DNA of 64,000 nt from Garcia nutans (Eukaryota; Streptophyta; Magnoliopsida; Malpighiales; Euphorbiaceae): positions 11,207,501-11,271,500 of the forward strand of contig CANTUV010000053.1 in NCBI GenBank assembly GCA_947685225.1, given 5' to 3'. Positions 48,457 through 56,704 of the stretch are shown in pieces; the stretch's first letter is position 1, and the number at the start of each line of letters is the position of its first letter. The position numbers were made by a program, and so were the translations under genes. The notes under the pieces were generated by a model. That model was not told the DNA's origin. It did no database searches and saw nothing but the letters and a program-made list of their open reading frames with translations.

Positions 48457-48576
48457 GGGTGCGATCATACCAGCACTAACGCACCGGATCCCATCAGAAC
48501 TCTGAAGTTAAACGTGCTTGGGCGAGAGTAGTACTGAGATTGGTGACCTATTGGGAAGTCCTCGTGTTGCTCCCCT
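48457..48576 (+). rRNA. 5S rRNA gene, unit 112
   Basis: Class A. Duplicate of unit 100. Confidence 0.93.
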
Positions 48577-48880
48577 ATCATTTTTTTTTCGAAAATATTT
48601 TTTTTTTCAACCACGATCCTTCGCAGTTTGGGGCCGGCGGACTAATAAATCATTTGTTGGCCTTTTAGAGCAACGCGAGTAATATCGCCGATATGGCGTC
48701 GCTTGGCTCGTTTACCCGAATCAGTATCTTTCTGCAGCAGATTTGAGAGCGGTGGTGCTTGGGCGAGCTTAGGATGGCATCGTAGGAAGACGGACGAATG
48801 AGAAAGAGAATAGGCATGCGCCATTCTCAGTGAAGCAGTGAGAGGGAGAGAATAAATTAAATTTTCTGGCAGCGCATGAC

Positions 48881-49000
48881 GGTTGCGATCATACCAGCAC
48901 TAACGCACCGGATCCCATCAGAACTCCGAAGTTAAACATGCTTGGGCGAGAGTAGTACTGAAATGGGTGACCTCTTGGGAAGTCCTCGTGTTGCTCCCCT
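48881..49000 (+). rRNA. 5S rRNA gene, unit 113
   Basis: Class A. Duplicate of unit 101. Confidence 0.93.
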
Positions 49001-49308
49001 ATCATTTTTCTTTTTTCGAAAATATTTTTTTTTATCAACCACGATCCTTCGCAGTTTGGGGCCGGCGGACTAATAAATCATTTGTTGGACTTTTAGAGAA
49101 ACGCGAGTAATATCGCCGATATGGCGTCGCTTGGCTCGTTTGCCCGAATCAGTCTCTCTCTGCAGCAGATTTGAGAGCGTTGGTGCGTGGGCGAGCTTTG
49201 GATGGCATCGTAGGAAGTGGGACGAATGCGAAAGAGAATAGGCAATTGCCATTCTCAGCGAAGCAGTGAGAGGGAGAGAATAAATTAAATTTTCTGGTAG
49301 CGCATGAC

Positions 49309-49428
49309 GGTTGCGATCATACCAGCACTAACGCACCGGATCCCATCAGAACTCCGAAGATAAACGTGCTTGGGCGAGAGTAGTACTGAGATGGGTGACC
49401 TCTTGGGAAGTCCTTGTGTTGCACCCCT
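49309..49428 (+). rRNA. 5S rRNA gene, unit 114
   Basis: Class B. G3T, T52A, C107T. Differs from its duplicate unit 102 at positions 3 and 31; its 5' end instead resembles unit 113, which suggests a short gene-conversion tract. Confidence 0.94.
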
Positions 49429-49735
49429 ATCATTTTTCTTTTTTCGAAAATATTTTTTTTATCAACCACGATCATTTGCAGTGTGGGGCCGGCGGACTAA
49501 TAAATAATTTGTTGGCCTTTTAGAGCAACGCGAGTAATATCGCTGATATGGCGTCGCTTAGCTCGTTTGCCCGAATCAGTATCTTTCTGCAGCAGATTTG
49601 AGAGCGGTGGTGCTTGGGCGAGCTTAGGATGACATCGTAGAACGACGGACGAATGAGAAAGAGAATAGGCAAGCGCCATTCTCCGCGAAGCAGTGAGAGG
49701 GAGAGAATAAATTAAATTTTCTGGCAGCGCATGAC

Positions 49736-49855
49736 GCGTGCAGTCATACCAGCACTAACGCACCGGATCCTATCAGAACTCTGAAGTTAAACGTGCTTGG
49801 GCGAGAGTAGTACTGAGATGGGTGACCTCTTGGGAAGTCCTTGTGTTGCACCCCT
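49736..49855 (+). rRNA. 5S rRNA gene, unit 115
   Basis: Class A. As unit 103 but C61 is consensus. Confidence 0.92.
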
Positions 49856-50161
49856 ATCATTTTTCTTTTTTCGAAAATATTTTTTTTATCAACCACGATC
49901 ATTTGCAGTTTGGGGCCGGCGGATTAATAAATCATTTGTTGGCCTTTTAGAGCAACGCGAGTAATATCGCCGATATGGCGTCGCTTGGCTCGTTTGACCG
50001 AATCAGTATATTTCTGCAGCAGATTTGAGAGCGGTGGTGCTTGGGCGAGCTTAGGATGGCATCGTAGGAAGACGGACGAATGAGAAAGAGAATAGGCAAC
50101 GGCCATTTTCAGCGAAGCAGTGAGAGGGAGAGAATAAATTAAATTTCATGCAGCGCATTAC

Positions 50162-50281
50162 TGGTGCGATCATACCAGCACTAACGCACCGGATCCCATC
50201 AGAACTCCGAAGTTAAACGTGCTTGGGCGAGAGTAGTACTGAGATGGGTGACCTCTTGGGAAGTCCTCGTGTTGCACCCCT
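50162..50281 (+). rRNA. 5S rRNA gene, unit 116
   Basis: Class A. Duplicate of unit 104 (G1T). Confidence 0.95.
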
Positions 50282-50588
50282 ATCATTTTTCTTTTTTCGA
50301 AAATATTTTTTTTATCAACCACGATCCTTCGAAGTTTCTGGCCGGCGGACTAATAAATCATTTGTTGGTCTTTTAGAGTAACGCGAGTAATATCGCCGAT
50401 ATGGCGTCGCTTAGCTCGTTTGCCCGAATCAGTATCTTTCTGCAGCAGATTTGAGAGCGGTGGTGCTTGGGCGAGCTTAGGATGACATCGTAGGACGACG
50501 GACGAATGAGAAAGAGAATAGGCAAGCGCCATTCTCCGCGAAGCAGTGAGAGGGAGAAAATAAATTAAATTTTCTGGCAGCGCCTGAC

Positions 50589-50708
50589 GCGTGCAGTCAT
50601 ACCAGCACTAACGCACCGGATCCCATCAGAACTTTGAAGTTAAACGTGCTTGGGCGAGAGTAGTACTAAGATGGGTGACCTCTTGGGAAGTCCTCGTGTT
50701 GCTCCCCT
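50589..50708 (+). rRNA. 5S rRNA gene, unit 117
   Basis: Class A. Differences: G2C, G7A, A8G, C46T, C47T, G80A, A115T. First unit past the 12-unit duplication. Confidence 0.92.
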
Positions 50709-51014
50709 ATCATTTTTCTTTTTTCGAAAATATTTTTTTTATCAACCACGATCCTTCGCAGTTTGGTGCCGGCGGACTAATAAATCATTTGTTGGATTTT
50801 TAGAGCAACGCGAGTAATATCGCCGATATGGCATCGCTTGGCTCGTTTGCCCGAATCAGTCTCTCTCTGCAGCAGATTTGAGAGCGTTGGTGCGTGGGCG
50901 AGCTTAGGATGGCATCGTAGGAAGAGGGACGAATGAGAAAGATAATAGGCAACGGCCATTCTCAGCGAAGCAGTGAGAGGGAGAGAATAAATTAAATTTC
51001 ATGCCGCGCATTAC

Positions 51015-51134
51015 TGGTGCGATCATACCAGCACTAAAGCACGAGATCCCATCAGAACTCCGAAGTCAAACGTGCTTGGGCGAGAGTAGTACTGAGATGG
51101 GTGACCTCTTGGGAAGTCCTTGTGTTGCACACCT
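51015..51134 (+). rRNA. 5S rRNA gene, unit 118
   Basis: Class B. Differences: G1T, C24A, C29G, G30A, T53C, C107T, C117A. Its downstream spacer has lost about 52 bp, including the GGGGCCGGCGG block. Confidence 0.92.
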
Positions 51135-51388
51135 ATCATTTTTCTTTTTTTCTTTTTTCATTTGTTGGCCTTTTAGAGCAACGCGAGTAATATCGCCGAT
51201 ATGGCGTCGCTTAGCTCATTTGCCCGAATCAGTATCTTTCTGCAGCAGAATTGAGAGCGGTGGTGCTTGGGCGAGCTTAGGATGGCATCATAGGAAGACG
51301 GACGAATGAGAAAGAGAATAGGCAAGCGCCATTCTCAGTGAAGCAGTGAGAGGGAGAGAATAAATTAAATTTTCTGGCAGCGCATGAC

Positions 51389-51508
51389 AGGTGCGATCAT
51401 ACCAGCACTAACCCACCGGATCCGATCAGAATTCCGAAGTTAAACGTGCTTGGGCGAGAGTAGTACTGAGATGGGTGACCTCTTGGGAAGTCCTCGTGTT
51501 GCACCCCT
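51389..51508 (+). rRNA. 5S rRNA gene, unit 119
   Basis: Class A; starts 374 bp after unit 118 because of the spacer deletion. Differences: G1A, G25C, C36G, C44T. Confidence 0.93.
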
Positions 51509-51814
51509 ATCATTTTTCTTTTTCCGAAAATATTTTTTTTATCAATCGCGATCCTTCGAAGTTTGGGGCCGGCGGACTAATAAATTATTTGTTGGCCTTT
51601 TAGAGCAACGCGAGTAATATCGCCGATATGGCGTCGCTTGGCTCGTTTGCCCGAATCAGTCTCTATCTGCAGGATATTTGAGAGCGTTGTTGTGTGGGCG
51701 AGCTTAGGATGGCATCGTAGGAAGAGGGACGAATGAGAAAGAGAATAGGCAAGGGCCATTCTCAGCGAAGCAGTGAGAGGGAGAGAATAAATTAAATTTC
51801 ATGCAGCGCATTAC

Positions 51815-51934
51815 TAGTGCGATCATACCAGCACTAACGCACCGGATCACATCAGAACTCTGAAGTTAAACGTGCTTGGGCGAGAGTAGTACTGAGATGG
51901 GTGAACTCTTGGGAAGTCCTCGTGTTGCACCCCT
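51815..51934 (+). rRNA. 5S rRNA gene, unit 120
   Basis: Class C. Differences: G1T, G2A, C35A, C47T, C91A. Confidence 0.93.
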
Positions 51935-52241
51935 ATCATTTTTCTTTTTTCCAAAATATTTTTTTTATCAACCGCGATCCTTCGCAGTTTGGGGCCGGCG
52001 GACTAATAAATCATTTGTTGGCCTTTTAGAGCAACGCGAGTAATATCGCCGATATGGCGTCGATTGGCTCGTTTGCCCGAATCAGTCTCTCTCTGCAGGA
52101 TATTTGAGAGCGTTGTTGTGGGGGCGAGCTTAGGATGGAATCATAGGAAGACGGACGAATAAGAAAGAGAATAGGCAAGCGCCATTCTCAGCGAAGCAGT
52201 GAGAGGGAGAGAATAAATTAAATTTTCTGGCAGCGCATGAC

Positions 52242-52361
52242 AGGTGCGATCATACCAGCACTAACGCACCGGATCCCATCAGAACTCCGAAGTTAAACGT
52301 GCTTGGGCGAGAGTAGTACTGAGATGGGTGACCTCTTGGGAAGTCCTCGTGTTGCACCCCT
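52242..52361 (+). rRNA. 5S rRNA gene, unit 121
   Basis: Class C. Only G1A. Confidence 0.95.
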
Positions 52362-52667
52362 ATCATTTTTCTTTTTCCGAAAATATTTTTTTTATCAACC
52401 GCGATCCTTCGCAGTTTGGGGCAGGCGGACTAATAAATCATTTGTTGGCCTTTTAGAGCAACGCGAGTAATATCGCCGATATGGCGTCGCTTGGCTCGTT
52501 TGCCCGAATCAGTCTCTCTCTTCAGCATATTTGAGAGCGTTGTTGTGTGGGCGAGCTTAGGATGACATCGTAGGAAGAGGGACGAATGAGAAAGAGAATA
52601 GGCAAGGGCCATTCTCAGCGAAGCAGTGAGAGGGAGAGAATAAATTAAATTTCATGCAGCGCATTAC

Positions 52668-52787
52668 TAGTGCGATCATACCAGCACTAACGCACCGGAT
52701 CACATCAGAACTCTGAAGTTAAACGTGCTTGGGCGAGAGTAGTACTGAGATGGGTGAACTCTTGGGAAGTCCTCGTGTTGCACCCCT
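52668..52787 (+). rRNA. 5S rRNA gene, unit 122
   Basis: Class C. Same as unit 120, 853 bp away. Confidence 0.93.
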
Positions 52788-53094
52788 ATCATTTTTCTTT
52801 TTTCGAAAATATTTTTTTTATCAACCGCGATCCTTTGCAGTTTGGGGCCGGCGGACTAATAAATCATTTGTTGGCCTTTTAGAGCAACGCGAGTAATATC
52901 GCCGATATGGCGTCGATTGGCTCGTTTGCCCGAATCAGTCTCTCTCTGCAGGATATTTGAGAGCGTTGTTGTGTGGGCGAGCTTAGGATGGCATCATAGG
53001 AAGACGGACGAATGAGAAAGAGAATAGGCAAGCGCCATTCTCAGCGAAGCAGTGAGAGGGAGAGAATAAATTAAATTTTCTGGCAGCGCATGAC

Positions 53095-53214
53095 GGGTGC
53101 GATCATACCAGCACTAACGCACCGGATCCCATCAGAACTCCGAAGTTAAACGTGCTTGGGCGAGAGTAGTACTGAGATGGGTGACCTCTTGGGAAGTCCT
53201 CGTGTTGCTCCCCT
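53095..53214 (+). rRNA. 5S rRNA gene, unit 123
   Basis: Class C. Only A115T. Last complete gene before the retroelement. Confidence 0.95.
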
Positions 53215-53518
53215 ATCATTTTTCTTTTTTCAAAAATATTTTTTTATCAACCGCGATCCTTCGCAGTTTGGGGCCGGCGGACTAATAAATCATTTGTTGG
53301 CATTTTAGAGCAATGCGAGTAATATCGCCGATATGGCGTCGCTTGGCTCGTTTGCCCGAATCAGTCTCTCTGCAGGATATTTGAGAGCGTTGTTGTGTGG
53401 GCGAGCTTAGGATGGCATCATAGGAAGACGGACGAATGAGAAAGAGAATAGGCAAGCGCCATTCTCAGCGAAGCAGTGAGAGAGAGAGAATAAATTAAAT
53501 TTTCTGGCAGCGCATGAC

Positions 53519-53622
53519 GGGTGCGATCAAACCAGCACTAACGCACCGAATCCCATCAGAACTCCGAAGTTAAACGTGCTTGGGCGAGAGTAGTACTGAG
53601 ATGGGTGACCTCTTGGGAAGTC
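53519..53622 (+). pseudogene. 5S rRNA unit 124, truncated at a fold-back junction
   Basis: Class C; T12A, G31A. The gene is intact to about position 104 (GGGAAGTC) and then runs into an inverted copy of its own C-box segment. The last 16 bases and the terminator are missing. Confidence 0.94.
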
Positions 53623-53632
53623 ACCCATCTCA
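53597..53632 (+). repeat. 13-bp inverted repeat at array end
   Basis: TGAGATGGGTGAC (53597-53609) and its reverse complement (53620-53632) are separated by 10 bases. The left arm is 5S C-box sequence in place; the right arm is an inverted duplicate of it. A hairpin would form in either strand. Confidence 0.9.
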
Positions 53633-53812
53633 AGAGTAACGCGAATCAGTCACTATCTGCAGATATGGCAACGCGAGTAATATCGCCGATATGGCGTCGC
53701 TTGGATCGTTTGCCCGAATCAGTCACTATCTGCAGCAGATTTGAGAGCGTTGGTGCGTGGGCGAGCTTTGGATGGCAACGTAGGAAGAGGGACGAATGAG
53801 AAAGAGAATAGG
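53633..53812 (+). repeat. Rearranged terminal spacer remnant
   Basis: Spacer-derived DNA without a 5S gene. AATCAGTCACTATCTGCAG occurs twice (near 53644 and 53720), flanking a partly duplicated GCAACGCGAGTAATATCGCC segment. The downstream part is class B spacer and stops in GAGAATAGG just before the LTR, leaving out the promoter-proximal part of the unit. Confidence 0.85.
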
Positions 53813-53943
53813 TGTAATATCTTAAAATATACCCTAAACGAGTTGGGGTTACTGTGGTATTTGGATTCAATGTGTGTATTGAAGGAAAGAGAAAAGAAGA
53901 AGAAAGTCAAAAGGAATTGTGTGTGGTGGAGATTTAATGGTAT

Positions 53944-53978
53944 AATTGTTATTATTGTTATTATTATTGTTATTGTTG

Positions 53979-54043
<65 letters not shown>

Positions 54044-54044
54044 T
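53944..54044. repeat. (ATT)n microsatellite with short (TA)n tail
   Basis: Interrupted TTATTG/TTA repeats from about 53944, a pure TTA run from about 53982 to 54035, then TATATATATAT. Reading frames across it are low-complexity artefacts (poly-Asn or poly-Ile). Confidence 0.95.
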
Positions 54045-54069
54045 TTGAGATAAGAACGAAGGAAGAGAG

Positions 54070-54145
54070 GAGAACCTTCTTTCTTTCTTCTTCTTCTGTT
54101 CTTCTTCTTCGGGGACAAGAGAGCACGAGAGAGAGAGAGAAAGGT
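54070..54145 (+). repeat. CT-rich then GA-rich tracts in the LTR
   Basis: About 36 bp of CTT/TTC repeats (54075-54110), followed by a GAGAGA run (about 54119-54142). Such tracts are common in plant LTRs; any regulatory role is unknown. Confidence 0.7.
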
Positions 54146-54483
54146 GATCTTCATCAAAATTTCTTAAGGATTTTAAGAGTATTGAAGATGGAGATGAAGA
54201 TTTGGCAACATATTCAAGTAAGTACTCATTTCTTGAGTTGAATTTATTGATTATACATATATATATAGGTTTTTATCTTCTTAGTTGGATTTCTTTTGGA
54301 TTTAGGTTATGTTTGGTTTGATTGGTGTGTAAGGGGATGATAACAAGAGATTGAAGTATATAAATGTGTGAAATTAACATCTAAGTGTTGATGAGTTGAG
54401 ATAATTGTAAGGAAAATGATGAAATGTTGATTTGGGGTTTGGTTTGGATGAATTTCGAGTGTTTGGTCTTTAAATTATTGTAG

Positions 54484-54835
54484 GACACGACCAAGTTATG
54501 AGAGACACGGCCAAGTTAGGGCAAATTTGGCCGTGTTGGATGAGTTTTGGAGAGACACGGCTACTGGCTTGGCCGTGTCCCTTGCCTGTGTTTGCTACTG
54601 TCTGATTTATGTTGAGAGACACGGCCGTGTCCCTTGCCCGTGTCTGGTACTGGATTGTTGTGTTGAGAGACACGGCCACTGGCTTGGCCGTGTCCATTGC
54701 CCGTGTTTGCTACTGCTTGAATTGATATTGAGTGACACGGCCACAAGCTTGGCCGTGTCCCTTGGGCGTGTTGGCTACTGGATGTTATATTGGGAGACAC
54801 GGCCACAAGCTTGGCCGTGTCCCTTGAGGGTGTTT
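54484..54835 (+). repeat. Cluster of GACACGGCC...GGCCGTGTC palindromes
   Basis: Seven GACACGR motifs start at 54484, 54504, 54554, 54618, 54669, 54734 and 54796. Most are followed by an inverted GGCCGTGTY. The copy at 54618-54631 is a perfect 14-bp palindrome. The last two have 10-bp arms (GACACGGCCA/TGGCCGTGTC) around CAAGCT. Spacing of the last four copies is about 51-65 bp. This GC-rich island sits in A/T-rich surroundings, and similar motifs are known from other plant gypsy LTRs. Confidence 0.9.
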
Positions 54836-55289
54836 GCTATTGTGTTTGTTACTTGGTCATCAAACATTATTGGATCTTCAAATGTCTTTTGTATCTAAAC
54901 ACATTTAAAACAGTAATGATCCAACCAAATGTATATGGAAGATTCTAAATCCATGAATAAGGTAAATTGTTATGTATATGTATACTTGAGTGATGAATTG
55001 AATTGATCAATATGATTTGATGATAATGTTGATATTATATGAACCATGTTAGGTTTTATGCATTGTCAATCTCATGAATTGTATTGTATTATATGTAGAT
55101 TAATGGTGCATATGAATAATGGCATGTTGTGTATAATGTGGAATATCATGAGATCATTGATGATGAATTACTTTAATGTTATGATTGAAGCATGCCTATA
55201 TGGTATGATTGATTCATGATATGTTTGTTTAGTAATGTAATTGATGTTGCATATCTCAATGATGAAACTTGAAATGTGATTTGAGATAT

Positions 55290-55352
55290 AATGTGATATA
55301 AAGCCATTGTTCTTGGCAATGATGACTCAAATGTGATATAAAGCCATTGTGA
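55290..55352 (+). repeat. 40-bp direct repeat in the LTR
   Basis: GATATAAAGCCATTGT occurs at 55295 and 55335 in similar surroundings, each followed by a TTGGC(A/T)ATG word. Confidence 0.85.
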
Positions 55353-55509
55353 TTGGCTATGGTGATGCAATTGAAAGAAATAAGGCATGTTTGCCTAAAT
55401 GATGATGAGAATTGAGAATAGGAATGATAATGAAATAATAAATGAATTGTGTGACTAATGTGTTATTCCATTTTCAGAGTTTGTTGTTGGTGGCATGCCT
55501 ATTAGTAAC

Positions 55510-55745
55510 AATCTCTTGAAGTTAGGTTGGATTTGATCCTTGAAGCCAAGTTGGGTTGAAGTTTAACATGTTTTACTCCCCTTGAAGCTTGGTTGGGTCT
55601 AATCCTTGAAGCCTAATTGAGATGTTACAACCCTTGAATCTAGGTTGGGTTTGGTTCTTGAAGCCAAGTTGGGTTGATACTTAGCATGCTTTGTTCCCCT
55701 TGAAGCTTGGTTGAGCCTAATCCTTGAAGCCTAGTTGAGTCTATG
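55510..55745 (+). repeat. 118-bp tandem duplication in the LTR
   Basis: Two diverged copies of a block built from CTTGAAGCC(A/T)A(G/A)TTGGG-type words, in register at 118 bp (for example AAGCCAAG at 55543 and 55661). Each copy contains several internal CCTTGAAGC repeats. Confidence 0.85.
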
Positions 55746-56692
55746 ATAATGATAAATGTGATGAATAAACCAAAGCATTACTCTGAAAATTGAATGGCAT
55801 ATTAGTGTGTCTTGGGCCCATGCTTGTCTTTGTGTAATGTGAGTCATGAATGGTAACATGATTGATAAATAAGATATATGGAAACAATGTTGAAACAAAT
55901 GAATAATGAGATCTATGAATGCTTTTGATGGAAATGTGTTTCATGATTAATGAATTGTGAATAAAATGATGTTATGAAGTATGAGTTTGTAATATGTGTA
56001 TTGATATGTTGAAAGTGAACATGGCTTAAGGAGTTCTGTGGAGATATGAGGTTATGGAATTGTTGTGTGATGTGTAACATGTTTGTGAATGTGGAATTTG
56101 TGAGAATTGTTCTTATAAAGGTTTGAATGGTGTTTTGTTGTAACAATATATATACATATATATGTGTATATGAAATAGAAAGGGTAAGTATTGTGTTGTG
56201 AATATGCTATGTAATGATGTATTTAATTTAGGAGATTAGTGGCAATATATGAAGAATCTATTGAGAAAGGAAAACGTGGTAAGAGAACAATAAAACATGT
56301 TGCTAAAATTATAAGGTATGATTATTTTGTAATGTATACTTTATTATTTATTTGTACTACTAAGCTCTCGGGCTTAGCGCGGTTGTGTAATCGCGCAGGT
56401 ATTTATGCGGTTGATCTGGATGCCTAGCTGCTATGCCACGAGAAAAGTAAGAGTGTCTCGAGACCAACTAGAAGGTGATGCATACATGTGTGATTTTTAG
56501 TTATGATTTACTTTTTGATAAGAATCATGATTTTTATAAATGTATCTTAAATTAACATAATGTTGCTTGAATTCGGATAAAGATTTTTAAATAGAAACTA
56601 AAAGTGACATTCTTATACTTTATATACGCATTGTATGTATACCAGGTATATGTATAGTGCTTATATGGAGTGTAGGGGCATTACAGTTATTT

Positions 56693-56704
56693 TGGTATCA
56701 GAAC
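56693..56704 (+). other. Retrotransposon primer binding site (initiator tRNA-Met type)
   Basis: TGGTATCAGAAC matches the usual plant initiator tRNA-Met site TGGTATCAGAGC with one mismatch (position 11). It lies seven bases after the LTR end and fixes the element's orientation as +. Confidence 0.85.

Larger units (their letters stand above)
40307..50536 (+). repeat. 12-unit tandem block duplication (period 5,095 bp)
   Basis: 40307-45441 matches 45402-50536. Both copies carry the 21-bp-deleted 5S unit and the six-copy divergent haplotype (three per block). Differences are few: a spacer base near 40646/45741, and changes in genes 102/114 and 103/115. Confidence 0.93.
880..53812 (+). repeat. 5S rDNA tandem array, first copy (124 units)
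   Basis: Head-to-tail units of about 425-428 bp, all on the + strand. Each has a 120-nt 5S gene, a T-rich terminator, a conserved GGGGCCGGCGG block, about 200 bp of variable spacer, a purine-rich GAGAGGGAGAG stretch, and an A/T-rich promoter box just upstream of the next gene. Spacers come in three classes by the stretch about 145 bp before the next gene: A, B and C (motifs in the summary). Array consensus differs from the usual plant 5S (from memory) at positions 24, 49, 56, 80, 81 and 95. Copies differ from each other by several substitutions, so homogenisation is weak. Each spacer is the only non-genic DNA here and holds no other feature I can support. Confidence 0.97.
53813..56685 (+). 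mobile_element. 5' long terminal repeat of a plant LTR retrotransposon (probably Ty3/gypsy)
   Basis: Starts TGTAATATC and ends GGGCATTACA, giving TGTAAT/ATTACA terminal inverted ends, and is followed seven bases later by a tRNA-Met-type primer binding site. Length is 2,873 bp, long but within the range of plant Ty3/gypsy elements. Internally it holds ATT and CT-rich tracts, a cluster of CACGGCC palindromes, short tandem duplications, and a GC-richer stretch near 56365-56460 that resembles the R/U5 part of such LTRs. There is no coding sequence. Family assignment (Tekay/Del-like chromovirus) is inference from LTR style and primer site; no reverse transcriptase is present to confirm it. Confidence 0.8.

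Noticed and set aside
1412..53118. Recurrent 60-77 aa - strand reading frames (MALAYSLSHSS...) in nearly every spacer, some extended to 120 aa across the 5S gene
   Set aside because: They recur because the spacer recurs. They shift, truncate or vanish with ordinary spacer indels and substitutions, show no codon-position bias I can see, resemble no family I know, and the long ones run antisense through a 5S gene. Not coding.
880..53812. CRISPR-like array, given regular repeats and spacers
   Set aside because: The conserved part is a 120-nt 5S rRNA gene and the spacers are homologous to each other, so this is rDNA, not CRISPR.
53719..54241. Reading frames of 96-166 aa across the LTR start
   Set aside because: They are driven by the ATT microsatellite (poly-Ile or poly-Asn) and CT tract, with no recognisable domain.
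54470..54898. Reading frames of 75-123 aa in the CACGGCC repeats
   Set aside because: Several overlapping frames on both strands are open only because of the repeat; the translations are repetitive and match no known domain.
56239..56427. 62-aa frame in the 3' part of the LTR as a possible small gene
   Set aside because: It lies wholly within the non-coding LTR, is short, and shows no motif or supporting context.
56350..56460. Possible tRNA or structured RNA in the GC-richer stretch of the LTR
   Set aside because: No A/B box pair, cloverleaf or T-loop GTTCGA in place. It fits the R/U5 part of a plant LTR better.
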